From the NCBI RefSeq assembly GCF_900110645.1, contig NZ_FOFB01000003.1, positions 1 to 64,000 on the forward strand: a DNA stretch of 64,000 nt. Direction: 5' to 3'. The notes below the pieces were generated by a model. The model was not told the origin of the DNA. It did not search any database and was given only the letters and a program-made list of their open reading frames with translations. Source of the DNA: Neolewinella agarilytica. Its GTDB lineage: Bacteria; Bacteroidota; Bacteroidia; Chitinophagales; Saprospiraceae. Both the position numbers and the translations under genes were made by a program. Shown piece after piece: positions 8,705-18,108 of this stretch (positions are counted from its first letter, which is position 1; each line of letters opens with the position of its first letter).

Positions 8705-11629
8705 TTACTTCATCTTCTGCGCAATCTCAACGATTTCGTATCCTTCGATTACGTCACCTTCTTTGATGTCGTTGAAGTTCTTGATGTTAAGACCACACTC
8801 CATACCGGCGCGGACTTCCTTGACGTCGTCCTTGAAGCGCTTGAGGCTGGCCAGCTCACCAACGGCACCTTCCTTAAGCGGGAAGACGACGATACCATCA
8901 CGGATGATCCGGATGAGGGTGTTGCGGGTAATCTTACCTTCATCGACGTAACAGCCGGCAATGGTACCAATCTTGGAAATCTTGAAGGTTTCCCGAACGG
9001 TAACCTGGCAAACATTGCGTTCTTCCTTGGTCGGCTCAAGCATACCTTCGATGGCATCCCGAATTTCGTCGATTGCCTGGTAGATAACCGAGTAGGTTTT
9101 GATCTCCACTCCTTCGCGTTCTGCCAGTTTCCGGGCCGAACCGCTGGGGCGGACCTGGAAGCCAACGATGATGGCGTCTGAAGCCGTTGCCAGCAAAATA
9201 TCGGAATCGATAATCTGACCAACGGCCTTGTGGATAACGTTTACCTGAACGGTCTCCTGAGAGAGTTTGATCAGGGAATCAGACAGGGCTTCTACGGAAC
9301 CATCCACGTCACCTTTAACGATGAGGTTGAGCTCCTTAAAGTTACCCAATGCCAAACGGCGTCCGATTTCTTCCAGAGATATACGCTTGCTGGCACGGTT
9401 AGCCTGCTCACGGGCGATTTGGGCGCGACGACCGGCCAGCTGGCGGGCTTCCTGTTCGCTTTCCATCACTTTGAGCATCTCACCGGCTTGCGGGGCACCA
9501 TTGAGGCCAAGGAGCAGCGTTGGGCTGCCAGGTCTGACCTCTTTGACGCGCTTATTGCGCTCGTTGAACATGGCCTTAACACGACCACTGTTTTCACCGG
9601 CGACGATGATGTCCTGAATCTTCAGGGTACCATGGTTGACGATAATCTTGGTTACGTAGCCGCGGCCATGCTCCAGGGATGCCTCCACAATGGTGGCAAC
9701 CGCAGGACGGTCGGGGTTGGCCTTCAGTTCCAGCACTTCTGCTTCCAGCATGATCTTTTCCATCAGATCTTCAATGCCGATTCCCTTCAGGGCGGAGATG
9801 TCCTGTGACTGATACTTGCCACCGTACTCTTCAATGGGGTAGCCCATGGAGGCCAGTTCACCTTTGATTTTGTCGGGGTTGGCACCTGCTTTGTCGATCT
9901 TGTTGATCGCAAAGATCATCGGCACACCGGCCGCTTCTGCGTGGCTGATGGCTTCCTTCGTCTGGGGCATGATGTCATCATCGGCAGCGATGATAATGAC
10001 GGCAATATCCGTCACTTTAGCACCACGGGCACGCATAGCCGTAAAGGCTTCGTGACCCGGTGTATCCAGGAAGGTAACCCGTTTGCCTTCTTTAGTTTTC
10101 ACTTCGTAAGCACCAATGTGCTGCGTGATACCCCCGGCTTCGCCGTCGGTAACGGAGGCACTACGGATGTAATCAAGGAGAGAGGTCTTACCGTGGTCAA
10201 CGTGACCCATAACGGTAACAATTGGTGGACGCTCCTGAAGGTCTTCCGGATCATCAACCCACTCTTCTTCCTCTTCAACGTCTTCTTCGGCGGAGATGAA
10301 TTCTACTTCGTGCTCGAATTCTTCGGCGACGAGTTCAATGATCTCTGCGTCAAGACGCTGGTTGATCGAAACAATCACGCCGGCGTTCATACAGGCCATG
10401 ATAACATCTCCGACACCTACGTCCATCATGTTAGCCAATTCCTGGGCCGTGATGAACTCGGTTACCTGCAGCTTGTCAGTGGTGCGTTCGGCCTCAATGG
10501 CTTCCTGGCGTTCACGGATACGCTCGCGGTTATCCCGACGTTGACGTTGACGTTTCTTTTTGCCACCGCCGCCCTGAAGGCGGGCCATGGTTGCTTTGAT
10601 CTTATCTTCGATTTCCTTAGCGGAAACTTCACGGGGCTCATCGTTTCGGCTTCCTCCCCGACGGTTTCCGCCTGAGCGGTTACCGGGGCCACTGCCTGCA
10701 CGACCACGGGCGCCACCAGACTGTGGTGGTCCGGTCGTGATTTTTTTACGCTTCCGCTTCCGACGGTTTCCGTCAGAGTCTTTGGGTTCTGGCTTTTTGA
10801 TCTCAATCTTACCCATTACTTTCAACCCTCGCAGGTTGGGAGCATTGGCTTCGATTACCTTAGGGCCAGCAGGCTTTGGTGGCGTAGCAGGCGGAGTTGT
10901 GTCGCTTGCAGGGCCTCCTTTGGCCGGAGTTGCGGCTGGCTTCTCCGCTGCGGGCGCAGGCGCAGGTGCCGCAGGTTTTTTCTCGGGTGCCGGAGCAGGC
11001 TTTGGAGCAGGCTTCTTCGGCCCGGACTTCTTGCCAGAAGGCTTAGCTGCACGCTTCGCCGCCTCGAGGTCGATGTTACCGAGTACTTTCAGACCCGGAA
11101 CCTTACGCCTGGGCGGTTCTTCTTTAGCAGGTGCCGCCGGTTGGGCTGGCGCTGTTTTCTCCGCCGCAGGCTTTGCGGGTTCCGGCTTAGGAGCCGGTGC
11201 CGGAGCAGCCGGTGGCGTTTCTTCTTTTTTAGCAGCGGGCGCGGGAGCCGGGGCCGGTGGCGGAGCGGGTGCCGGCTTAGGAGCCGGGGCCGGAGCTTCC
11301 ACGGGCTTGGGCGGTGGAGGCGGTGGAGGTACAGCTCCGCCCGCAATAGGAGGCGGGGGCGGTAAAGTCCGACCAGGCACCTGAGGCGGGGGTGGGGGAG
11401 GCGGCACATTGGGTACAGCCGTTGGCCTGGTGTTGAATTCCAGGGCATCCGCCTTCTGCTTATCCGAAAGGGCTTTCGCGAACTCTTCACGCGCAGCATT
11501 CTCCATCTCCGGAGTAAGCTTTGCCGTCGGTTTATTCTCGACGTCAAACCCCTTTCCAGAGAGATGCTCGACGATCCGGGAGGTCGCCACATTAAGTTCG
11601 TTCGCTACTACAATTAGTCGTTTACTCAT
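8705..11629 (-). CDS. infB: Translation initiation factor IF-2
   Basis: A 974-residue GTPase that places initiator tRNA on the 30S subunit. An N-terminal IF2_N-like domain covers about 1-55. A very long Pro/Ala/Lys linker runs from about 70 to 275, followed by a basic Arg/Gly-rich stretch (285-370) and a second IF2_N region (about 385-440). The G domain has G1 GHVDHGKT (about 474-482), DTPGHEAF and NKID. Domains II-IV end in VEIAQKMK. The size is large because of the linker expansion, as is common in Bacteroidota. It follows nusA in the rimP-nusA-infB order but is separated from it by 331 bp holding a strong hairpin. Confidence 0.97.
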   Translation of the reverse strand: MSKRLIVVANELNVATSRIVEHLSGKGFDVENKPTAKLTPEMENAAREEFAKALSDKQKADALEFNTRPTAVPNVPPPPPPPQVPGRTLPPPPPIAGGAVPPPPPPPKPVEAPAPAPKPAPAPPPAPAPAPAAKKEETPPAAPAPAPKPEPAKPAAEKTAPAQPAAPAKEEPPRRKVPGLKVLGNIDLEAAKRAAKPSGKKSGPKKPAPKPAPAPEKKPAAPAPAPAAEKPAATPAKGGPASDTTPPATPPKPAGPKVIEANAPNLRGLKVMGKIEIKKPEPKDSDGNRRKRKRKKITTGPPQSGGARGRAGSGPGNRSGGNRRGGSRNDEPREVSAKEIEDKIKATMARLQGGGGKKKRQRQRRDNRERIRERQEAIEAERTTDKLQVTEFITAQELANMMDVGVGDVIMACMNAGVIVSINQRLDAEIIELVAEEFEHEVEFISAEEDVEEEEEWVDDPEDLQERPPIVTVMGHVDHGKTSLLDYIRSASVTDGEAGGITQHIGAYEVKTKEGKRVTFLDTPGHEAFTAMRARGAKVTDIAVIIIAADDDIMPQTKEAISHAEAAGVPMIFAINKIDKAGANPDKIKGELASMGYPIEEYGGKYQSQDISALKGIGIEDLMEKIMLEAEVLELKANPDRPAVATIVEASLEHGRGYVTKIIVNHGTLKIQDIIVAGENSGRVKAMFNERNKRVKEVRPGSPTLLLGLNGAPQAGEMLKVMESEQEARQLAGRRAQIAREQANRASKRISLEEIGRRLALGNFKELNLIVKGDVDGSVEALSDSLIKLSQETVQVNVIHKAVGQIIDSDILLATASDAIIVGFQVRPSGSARKLAEREGVEIKTYSVIYQAIDEIRDAIEGMLEPTKEERNVCQVTVRETFKISKIGTIAGCYVDEGKITRNTLIRIIRDGIVVFPLKEGAVGELASLKRFKDDVKEVRAGMECGLNIKNFNDIKEGDVIEGYEIVEIAQKMK

Positions 11630-11960
11630 TCGATCTTTTAAGCACGCCGATGTTTAACCGCGTTGTGCTGACGCGGGGCGATTTAGAACTGCCCTAAATA
11701 GCCGTGGGTTTCCTGCTTTACAATACCGCGTTAGGCAGAAAAAATCCGGAACAATTTCCGGAAGCGATGCAAAGATAAGACAAAACTGGATTCCAGAGGG
11801 AAGCAACGGCCTTATCCTGCTTCGTCTTTGATAACATCCCTCTCCCGCTGAAAGTTGCGTTCGGGGAATGATGGCCTTAAGACCGGCGTTTTTCAGCTAA
11901 AACGCCGTGTTATGAACGAGTCATAACACGGCGCTTAAGAAAGTGAAAAGACAGGAAGAT
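11630..11960 (-). promoter_or_regulatory. nusA-infB intergenic region with infB promoter and hairpins
   Basis: In transcription order, this 331-bp stretch holds four elements. A 12-bp-stem hairpin (11904-11932) lies just after nusA. The promoter-like element TATCTTTG is at 11777-11770. A 7-bp hairpin, TCCGGAA/TTCCGGA, is followed by TTTTTT on the minus strand (11762-11739). A leader of about 110 nt then runs to the infB start. infB may therefore be transcribed separately, with possible early termination. No gene is seen. Confidence 0.5.
11897..11932 (-). terminator. Terminator hairpin after nusA
   Basis: A perfect 12-bp stem, GCCGTGTTATGA/TCATAACACGGC (11904-11915 and 11921-11932), with a 5-nt loop. 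It is followed on the minus strand by GTTTTAG, so the T-run is modest. Confidence 0.7.
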
Positions 11961-13340
11961 TTACTCTTCCTCTGCGGCTGCTTCCGGGGCGGGAGTGTCT
12001 TCCGCAACAGGAGCGGGTTTTACTTCCTCTTCCACTGCGGGAGCCGCAGCTTTAGCGGGAGCTTCTGCTGCCGGAGCGGCTGCTGCGGCAGCACTGGCTA
12101 CCTCTACATCGTCAAACTCAGCGGCAAGTACATTGACAACATTGCGAACCGTTTCCTCTTCCAGGTCAGTACGACGAACCAGCTCTTCAACACTGAGTTC
12201 AAGCACCGAACGGGCGGTGTCGCAGCCAATTGATTTGAAGGCGTCGAGCACCCACATTTCGATTTCGTCCTTAAATTCTTCGAGGTCGACATCGTCAATT
12301 TCCACCTCATTGTTCCGGTAAACATCGATTTCGAATTCCACCAACCGGCTGGCCAGCTTAATATTCGTTCCGCCTTTACCAATGGCCAGGCTTACCTGAT
12401 CGGGTTCCAGATAGACCTTGGCGCGCCGGGTTTCCATGTCCAGTTCAATATTTGATACGCGCGCGGGTGTCAATGATCGCTGGATGTAGAGATTGGTATT
12501 GTTGGTGAAGTTGATCACGTCAATATTCTCCTGGTTTAACTCCCGGACAATACCGTGAATACGAGATCCCTTCATACCTACACAGGCACCAACGGGGTCA
12601 ATCCGGTCATCATAGCTCTCAACGGATACCTTGGCCCGTTCGCCAGGGATGCGGACAATGCCCTTGATGGTGATCAGGCCGTCTTCGATTTCAGGGACTT
12701 CCTGCTCCATAAGCTTGGCCAGGAAGCGTTCATCCGTACGCGATACGATAACCACAGGGTTATTGTTGTTGCGCATTTCGACTTCTTTGATGATACCGCG
12801 CACCATGTCTCCCTTACGGAAGTAATCCCCCCGGATGGTTTCCACCCGTGGCATCACCAGTTCGCGGCCGTTAGCATCGTCAATAACGAGAATTTCCCGC
12901 TTAAGAATCTGCTGAACTTCACAGAGTACCAACTCGCCCTCACGCTCAGTGTATTGCTTGTAGAGTTCGTCTTTCTCCAGATCCATGATCCGGCTGATCA
13001 GCGTCTGACGGGCCGCCATGATGGAACGACGGCCGAAATCTTCGAGGAAAAGCTGCTCGTAGCACTCTTCGCCTACTTCATAATCTTCATCAACGGCCAG
13101 TGCCTCGGAGTAAGAGATCTCTGACAGTTCATCCGTTACCTCACCGTCTGGTACGATTTCGCGTACACGCCACAACTCAAGGTCTCCCCGGTTGGCGTTT
13201 ACGATGATGTTGAAGTTGTCGTCAGTGGTGAACTTCTTTTTAATCAGTGTACGGAATACATCTTCCAGAACCCGTACCATGGTCGGGCTGTCGATGGATT
13301 TTCCGGAGCTGAATTCCTTAAAGGTATCTACGAGATTCAT
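11961..13340 (-). CDS. nusA: Transcription termination/antitermination factor NusA
   Basis: A 459-residue NusA. An N-terminal RNAP-binding domain (1 to about 130) precedes an S1 domain (about 135-200). Two KH domains follow, with VGACVGMKGSRIHGIV and SLAIGKGGTNIKLASRL as the GxxG loops. A C-terminal part contains SVEELVRRTDLEEETV, and the protein ends in an Ala/Glu/Pro-rich tail. It is 3 bp downstream of rimP and certainly cotranscribed with it. In other bacteria NusA feeds back on this operon through leader terminators, which makes the hairpins noted here relevant. Confidence 0.96.
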   Translation of the reverse strand: MNLVDTFKEFSSGKSIDSPTMVRVLEDVFRTLIKKKFTTDDNFNIIVNANRGDLELWRVREIVPDGEVTDELSEISYSEALAVDEDYEVGEECYEQLFLEDFGRRSIMAARQTLISRIMDLEKDELYKQYTEREGELVLCEVQQILKREILVIDDANGRELVMPRVETIRGDYFRKGDMVRGIIKEVEMRNNNNPVVIVSRTDERFLAKLMEQEVPEIEDGLITIKGIVRIPGERAKVSVESYDDRIDPVGACVGMKGSRIHGIVRELNQENIDVINFTNNTNLYIQRSLTPARVSNIELDMETRRAKVYLEPDQVSLAIGKGGTNIKLASRLVEFEIDVYRNNEVEIDDVDLEEFKDEIEMWVLDAFKSIGCDTARSVLELSVEELVRRTDLEEETVRNVVNVLAAEFDDVEVASAAAAAAPAAEAPAKAAAPAVEEEVKPAPVAEDTPAPEAAAEEE

Positions 13341-13343
13341 GCC

Positions 13344-13814
13344 TTAGAAGCTTATTTTTACAATTGATTTCTTGATGTCGTCGAATGCAATGGGGGTATC
13401 TTCCACGACGGTTACTTTGCGCTTGCCCTCCTTGCGGCGGACTTTTGCCGTCAGGACGATGTTCTCATCCGTTACGGTCTTTAGTTCTCCCTTGAATTTC
13501 TCTCCTGCGGTAGTCGTAACTTCCAGCGTGCGACCCACGTTTTTGAGGTACTGCCGGTGAAACTTCAGTGGGCGGTCTACACCAGGGCTGCTGACGTTAA
13601 GCGTGTACTTTTCGCCCAATGGCTGTTCTTCGTCCAGATAAGCTTCAATAAAGCGGCTGATCTGTTGGCAACGGCGGAAAGTCATTGGGGAATCGCTGTC
13701 GACAAAAGCCTCCAGTTTAGTGTTCGAGTGGTTGATGTCCACCACGAAGCAATCAGAGAATTCTTCGTTTTCCACGAAGAAAGTTTCCAACATGTCTTTG
13801 ATCTTCTCCTCCAT
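13344..13814 (-). CDS. rimP: Ribosome maturation factor RimP
   Basis: A 156-residue RimP, needed for 30S subunit maturation. The family pattern VVDINHSNTKLEAFVDSD, the cis-residue segment LNVSSPGVDRPLKF and a C-terminal SH3-like barrel are visible. It is the first gene of rimP-nusA-infB. A strong terminator-type hairpin lies between the candidate promoter (13967-13974) and its start. Confidence 0.94.
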   Translation of the reverse strand: MEEKIKDMLETFFVENEEFSDCFVVDINHSNTKLEAFVDSDSPMTFRRCQQISRFIEAYLDEEQPLGEKYTLNVSSPGVDRPLKFHRQYLKNVGRTLEVTTTAGEKFKGELKTVTDENIVLTAKVRRKEGKRKVTVVEDTPIAFDDIKKSIVKISF

Positions 13815-13861
13815 AGGTTGAGAAATACTTGGTTTTAAACATGGCTGTCAAAAGAACCTCC

Positions 13862-13884
13862 CCCTGCATCCTGCGTCCGCGCCC
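13862..13884 (-). repeat. Dispersed bipartite repeat, copy 4 (intergenic)
   Basis: Minus strand GGGCGC-GGAC-GCAGGATGCAGGG. In the rimP leader, between the leader hairpin and the start codon. Confidence 0.75.
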
Positions 13885-13910
13885 TCATCTGAATTGAGGA
13901 GTAGGGACAC

Positions 13911-13939
13911 AAAAAAGAGGGAATCTAAACGATTCCCTC
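13911..13939 (-). terminator. Intrinsic terminator in the rimP leader or after the fasciclin gene
   Basis: A 9-bp perfect stem, GAGGGAATC/GATTCCCTC (13917-13925 and 13931-13939), has a 5-nt loop and is followed on the minus strand by TTTTTT (13916-13911). It lies between the fasciclin stop at 14006 and rimP at 13814, downstream of a TATCTTTG element. It may end the fasciclin transcript, attenuate the rimP operon, or do both. Confidence 0.8.
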
Positions 13940-13966
13940 CGGGTGCTTTTTACGGCCTTGTGATGG

Positions 13967-13974
13967 CAAAGATA
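13967..13974 (-). promoter_or_regulatory. Candidate rimP operon promoter (TATCTTTG)
   Basis: Matches the Bacteroidota TAnnTTTG element on the minus strand, about 150 nt upstream of rimP. No well-spaced upstream TTG was found, so support is partial. Confidence 0.4.
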
Positions 13975-14005
13975 ACGCTTTCCCACCAAATATGTTTCCC
14001 GTGAC

Positions 14006-15349
14006 TTACTCAAACGGAATAAGTACGGCCTCTATGAGGTGTATTACCCCGTTGGTGCCCTGAATATCGGTCGTAACAATATTAACTACGTTACCCGCGG
14101 CGTCGATGATTTGTGCGCCATCATCTAAAGAAAGCGTGATGTTAGCATCGGTGTTCAGCGTTGGAACAGAGCCAGGGGAAATGTTCTCGGCCCGTACGTT
14201 ACCTGCCACTACGTGATAGGTCAGTACCTGGGTGAGTTGCTCCGGGCTCAGGTCCGCCACTACATCAGCTATTGCCTCAAAGGCGTCGTTGTCTGGCGCG
14301 AAAACGGTCAGTGGATCGGTGCCACTCAGTGCACCCACCAGGTTAGCGCCCGTTAGTGCGTTGGTTAAAGAACTGAGATTTTCGTTAGCTACCGTAAATT
14401 CTACGATCGACTGCGGGCTCAGAACCTGATTAACGGCGTGAATGACGCCGTTGCTGGCTACTACGTCAGCCACAACTACCTGGGTTTCGCCATTGACGAA
14501 AACACCGTCGGCGTTTTTCTTCAGGCCAACGGAGAGTGCGCTTTCGTTCGGGCCGTTTGTGTTGAGGCTGGCGGCGTAGGACTGCCCGTCAGCAATGTCT
14601 CCTGCCGGTACGGCTGCACCCAGAACGTGGTAAAGAAGTACTTCGGTGAGTGCATCGTCGGAAAGATCGTCAAGGTTGATGCCTGCGTCTGCAAAAGCAT
14701 CATCGGTTGGGGCAAAGACGGTAAAGTTACCCGCGGCGGCGAGGGTAGCATCAAGGCCGGTCCGCTGCAGGGCCGTTACCAGTGTGGTGAAGCGGCCGTC
14801 ACGAACGGCACGGTCAACAATGCTGGGAGGAAGAAGGACCGCGTCGATTACGTGGATAACACCATTGACACCTTCAATATCTGCAGAGGTGACGGTCGCG
14901 TCGTTTACGGTAATGGAACCACCGGAACGTTCTACAAACAGAGGCAGGGCGGTGGAACCCGGGCCAGTGGTATTGGCGGAACCAACGACTGTTTCTCCGT
15001 CGGCAATATCAGCAGAACGGACAATGCTGCCGGAAATCACGTGGTACAATAATACGTTGCGAAGATCATCGTCCGAAAGGTCGTCCAGATTAATGCCCGA
15101 GGCCGCAAAAGCTGCATTAGTTGGCGCAAATACGGTGAACCGCCCGGTGAAAATATCCAGGGTTGCGTCGAGCCCGGTACGCTCCAGGGCGGAGACCAGG
15201 GTAGAGAACTGGTCATCTCCTGCGGCAATATCAGTTATGGTGCCGATAACGGGTACAGTCGGGCGATCTTCATCATCATCACAAGAAGTGAAAGCGACGG
15301 TAAACAGCATAAGAATGGCTATCCATCTGCCTGATAGATTGGTAAGCAT
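14006..15349 (-). CDS. Lipoprotein with three fasciclin (FAS1) domains
   Basis: A 447-residue protein with a signal peptide and lipobox (LFTVAFTSCDDDE), so it is anchored in the envelope. Three tandem FAS1 domains follow (about 38-172, 173-311, 313-447). Each has the H-box-like FTVFAPTNAAF or DDAF motif and ends in the YHV...GVIHVID pattern. FAS1 repeats usually mediate adhesion. The gene is monocistronic. A 9-bp-stem terminator lies 67 bp past its stop. Confidence 0.93.
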   Translation of the reverse strand: MLTNLSGRWIAILMLFTVAFTSCDDDEDRPTVPVIGTITDIAAGDDQFSTLVSALERTGLDATLDIFTGRFTVFAPTNAAFAASGINLDDLSDDDLRNVLLYHVISGSIVRSADIADGETVVGSANTTGPGSTALPLFVERSGGSITVNDATVTSADIEGVNGVIHVIDAVLLPPSIVDRAVRDGRFTTLVTALQRTGLDATLAAAGNFTVFAPTDDAFADAGINLDDLSDDALTEVLLYHVLGAAVPAGDIADGQSYAASLNTNGPNESALSVGLKKNADGVFVNGETQVVVADVVASNGVIHAVNQVLSPQSIVEFTVANENLSSLTNALTGANLVGALSGTDPLTVFAPDNDAFEAIADVVADLSPEQLTQVLTYHVVAGNVRAENISPGSVPTLNTDANITLSLDDGAQIIDAAGNVVNIVTTDIQGTNGVIHLIEAVLIPFE

Positions 15350-15553
15350 AATGTATGAATTGTAGCGGAGATTAAGGTGATAGTTTACTAATGACTCCCC
15401 GCTGGGTTATTGGGTTAAATTCAATGGTTACAATAGAAGAAACGATTGTTTTGTTCATGCCATTTCCCGCTTGGCCAGCCGTTTAACCAACTACTGTTAA
15501 AGTGCAGATTTTGGTGAACAATTTTCGCCAGCTCCTTGAAAGTCAGTTATTTG

Positions 15554-15576
15554 GGGCGCGGCCGCAGGGTGCAAGG
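15554..15576 (+). repeat. Dispersed bipartite repeat, copy 5 (intergenic)
   Basis: GGGCGC-GGCC-GCAGGGTGCAAGG, with AGCA downstream. Between the SulP gene end and the fasciclin gene start. Confidence 0.75.
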
Positions 15577-15621
15577 CGGGAGCATTGAGGAGCAGGGGAG
15601 TGGCAGTGGCTCTCAGGGGGA

Positions 15622-17328
15622 CTATCCGTGTTGCACTGCCGGCGAGTCCCACCCCCGGTCACGGGAGGCATCATTGATGTAGGCAAGCGCGGATTGAATG
15701 GAGAGAAAGTGGCGATCAGCACCCATTCGCTCCATTAGTCCCGATTTAAAAAGCATATCCCGGACCGGGCCGATGGTGCCGCAAAGGTATAGGCTGATGT
15801 TCCGACGCTCCAGACCTTCGAGAAAGCGCGTCAGCGCATAAATCCCGCTGGAATCGATGTCGTTAATGGTGTGTCCGTCAATGATAACTGCCCGTAAGGC
15901 GTCTCCTTTTTTTGCCACGAGGGCTTCCATCTCATCCCGAAAAAAATCGGCGTTGCTGAAGTACAGTTCAGAATCAAAACGGACGATCAATACGGTAGGG
16001 TCACATACTGAGCCTTTGAAACGTTCTACGTTGCGGAACGCATTAGTGCCTTCCACCCTTCCCAATTCTGCCAAGTGCGGGCGTGCCGCCCGCGCGAAGG
16101 CAAAGTACAGCGAAAGCAGAACCCCACCCGCAATACCGTATTGTAAGCCGGCGAACAGGGTAAAGAGGAAAGTTAATAGCAGGGTGAAAAATTCTTTGGG
16201 GGCCAGCGACCATAGCCGTTTCATTTCTCTGAGGTCAAATAAATTGCGGACCGAAAAAACAATGATAGCTGCCAATACGGGTTTGGGCAGGTAATAAAAA
16301 GCAGGGGTTAAGAAAAGGAGTACGACAACGAGCATCAGCGCAGACAGGATTCCGCTGACGGGGCTCCTGCCACCCGCTCCTTCCAAAACCGCAGACCGGC
16401 TAAAGCTGGCCGAAGTAGGAATGCCCTGGAAGAAAGCTCCCCCGATTTTACTTAAGCCCAGAGCTGCCAATTCCCGGTTAGGCCGGACTCGGTAATATTC
16501 GTAATCAGGAGCGAAAGCCTTGCCGATAGAGAGAGTTTCGACGAAAGAGATCAGGGAAATGACCAGTGCCACGGGCAGCACTTCCCGAATGGAGGCCATC
16601 GAAAGTTCGGGCAGCAAAAAGGAAGGCAGGCCGGAGGGGACGTAGCCAACGGTTGAAATATCCCAACTTTGACCTAATTGCCAGACCAATACCGTAGAGA
16701 TGGCTACGACCAGAAAAAAGGTCGGAAACTTTTTGGGTAGAAAACGACTACCCAGCCATAGTACGATCAGGGTGCCTCCGCCCAGCAAGGCGGTGGGCCA
16801 ATGAAAACTCTCCAGGCTATTAAATAGGTTCAATAGGGTGCTATGCAGAAAACCGGCTCGCTCGGCATTGATTCCCATCAGGGTGTTTAGCTGTGAAACC
16901 ATGATGAGTACTGCCGCTGCTGAGACGAAGCCGGAAAGTACGGGCCGGCTCAACAGGCTGGCAATACCGCCTAGCCGCAGAATACTGTAAAGCAGCTGTA
17001 AGGCACCAGTTACCCCGGCGAGCAAAACAGCATAACCCAGATATTCGGCGGAACCAGGCTCGGCCAGTCCTGCCAGTCCGTTCAGGCATAGCAAGGATGC
17101 CAGGGCAGTTGGACCAACCGAAACATGTGGCGTGCTGGCCGTCAGGGCATAGATTACCATCGGGACCAGGGCGGCATAAAGACCGTAAACGGGGTCTACT
17201 CCCGCCAGCATTCCGTAGGCCATTGCCTGTGGAATGAGCAGTATGCATAGGGTGAAACCAGCCGTCAGATCGGACAGGAAGCCACCTTGGCGATAGTCAG
17301 CAGGAAAGGGAAACCAGTTGGCTGGCAT
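15622..17328 (-). CDS. SulP family anion transporter with STAS domain
   Basis: A 568-residue SulP (SLC26) permease, a sulfate/bicarbonate-type anion transporter. The N-terminal motif LSDLTAGFTLCILLIPQAMAYG is the family signature. About 10-14 membrane helices are followed by a cytoplasmic STAS domain, with the VIIDGHTINDIDSSGIYAL phosphate-loop-like region in the last 120 residues. The start at 17328 is preferred. A TAACTTTG promoter element lies just upstream (17371-17364), and an ATG further upstream at 17535 would overlap the divergent neighbour and add atypical sequence. The anion is not predictable. Confidence 0.9.
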   Translation of the reverse strand: MPANWFPFPADYRQGGFLSDLTAGFTLCILLIPQAMAYGMLAGVDPVYGLYAALVPMVIYALTASTPHVSVGPTALASLLCLNGLAGLAEPGSAEYLGYAVLLAGVTGALQLLYSILRLGGIASLLSRPVLSGFVSAAAVLIMVSQLNTLMGINAERAGFLHSTLLNLFNSLESFHWPTALLGGGTLIVLWLGSRFLPKKFPTFFLVVAISTVLVWQLGQSWDISTVGYVPSGLPSFLLPELSMASIREVLPVALVISLISFVETLSIGKAFAPDYEYYRVRPNRELAALGLSKIGGAFFQGIPTSASFSRSAVLEGAGGRSPVSGILSALMLVVVLLFLTPAFYYLPKPVLAAIIVFSVRNLFDLREMKRLWSLAPKEFFTLLLTFLFTLFAGLQYGIAGGVLLSLYFAFARAARPHLAELGRVEGTNAFRNVERFKGSVCDPTVLIVRFDSELYFSNADFFRDEMEALVAKKGDALRAVIIDGHTINDIDSSGIYALTRFLEGLERRNISLYLCGTIGPVRDMLFKSGLMERMGADRHFLSIQSALAYINDASRDRGWDSPAVQHG

Positions 17329-17363
17329 GGGGGAGGTTGGCCGGTTTGAATGGTTAGCAAGAG

Positions 17364-17371
17364 CAAAGTTA
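17364..17371 (-). promoter_or_regulatory. Candidate SulP gene promoter (TAACTTTG)
   Basis: A Bacteroidota TAnnTTTG element on the minus strand, 35 bp upstream of the chosen SulP start. It supports the shorter start. Confidence 0.5.
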
Positions 17372-17421
17372 CGCATCGGTAAGCTAGGCCCGTCCGCCAG
17401 ATTCGCCACCTGGCGCATCTT

Positions 17422-17892
17422 GTGCTTATGCTGACCAAACTTTTTTGCTGTGCTTTTCTGATGGCGCCCGCCCACGACACGATTCTGCCGCCCCCACCAC
17501 CCCCCCCGATCGATGAGAATCAACTGTTTACTCATTGGGAAAAGATGCCGGAGATGGCCTTGTGTGATTACCTCAAAAACCCCTCAGAACGGAAGGAGTG
17601 TATGACGGAGCACATCATCAAAATTATTTATGGTAACCTGAAGTGGCCTCCGCTTGCCCGGGAAAGCTGCGTAGAAGGTATGGCCGTCATCTCCTTCGCA
17701 GTTACGGAAACAGGCGTATTAGAAGACTTTAAGATCGTCCGAGATCCGGGAGCCGGCACGGGGGAGGAAGCGCTCAGGGTAGTGAAATTGCTAGCGGAAG
17801 AAACCGGCCCCTGGCACCCGGGAACGGCTGGCCCGGACCGAAAACCCGTCCGTGTACAATACAATATGCCCGTAAAATTCAAGCTCAGGTAA
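17422..17892 (+). CDS. Exported TonB C-terminal-domain protein
   Basis: About 156 residues, starting at GTG 17422 or ATG 17428. A short signal-like N-terminus is followed by a proline run and then a TonB_C domain. From IIKIIYGNLKWPPLARE onward it closely parallels the C-terminus of the full TonB at 36593-37525 (GxVEGMAVxSF, VRxPGAxTGEEALRVV, PVKFKL). The cytoplasmic/membrane anchor needed for ExbBD coupling is absent. It may bind TonB boxes without energising transport, or be a regulator or chaperone-like periplasmic protein. It is divergent from the SulP gene. Confidence 0.8.
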   Translation: MLMLTKLFCCAFLMAPAHDTILPPPPPPPIDENQLFTHWEKMPEMALCDYLKNPSERKECMTEHIIKIIYGNLKWPPLARESCVEGMAVISFAVTETGVLEDFKIVRDPGAGTGEEALRVVKLLAEETGPWHPGTAGPDRKPVRVQYNMPVKFKLR

Positions 17893-18013
17893 GTCGCTTT
17901 TGTGGACTTGAGAGCACTTGATTTGCCGAAAGGTTGGCTAACACTTAGCGCTAACGTCCTTTTAACATACACTCTTCGCACTTTATAACCCTTTACCTAC
18001 GTTGGTAAGGCTG

Positions 18014-18021
18014 TACCTTTG
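18014..18021 (+). promoter_or_regulatory. Candidate promoter TACCTTTG of the giant T9SS adhesin gene
   Basis: A TAnnTTTG match about 88 bp upstream of the ATG at 18109. A TTTAC at about 17992 is the only candidate upstream element. Confidence 0.45.
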
Positions 18022-18108
18022 CGGTCTTTTCCGGATGTACCTCCGGAATAGACTGTATCAGGTGGCTTCAAAACTGTCGTCTCCCCCTTTGAACTGAATT
18101 TGCTCGGT

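Noticed and set aside
10952-10969. Possible 19th copy of the dispersed repeat (GGGCGC-AGGC-GCAGGTGC) in infB
   Set aside because: Lies in the Pro/Ala-rich linker, where GC-rich GCAGGC codons make such a match likely by chance, and the AAAG end is missing.
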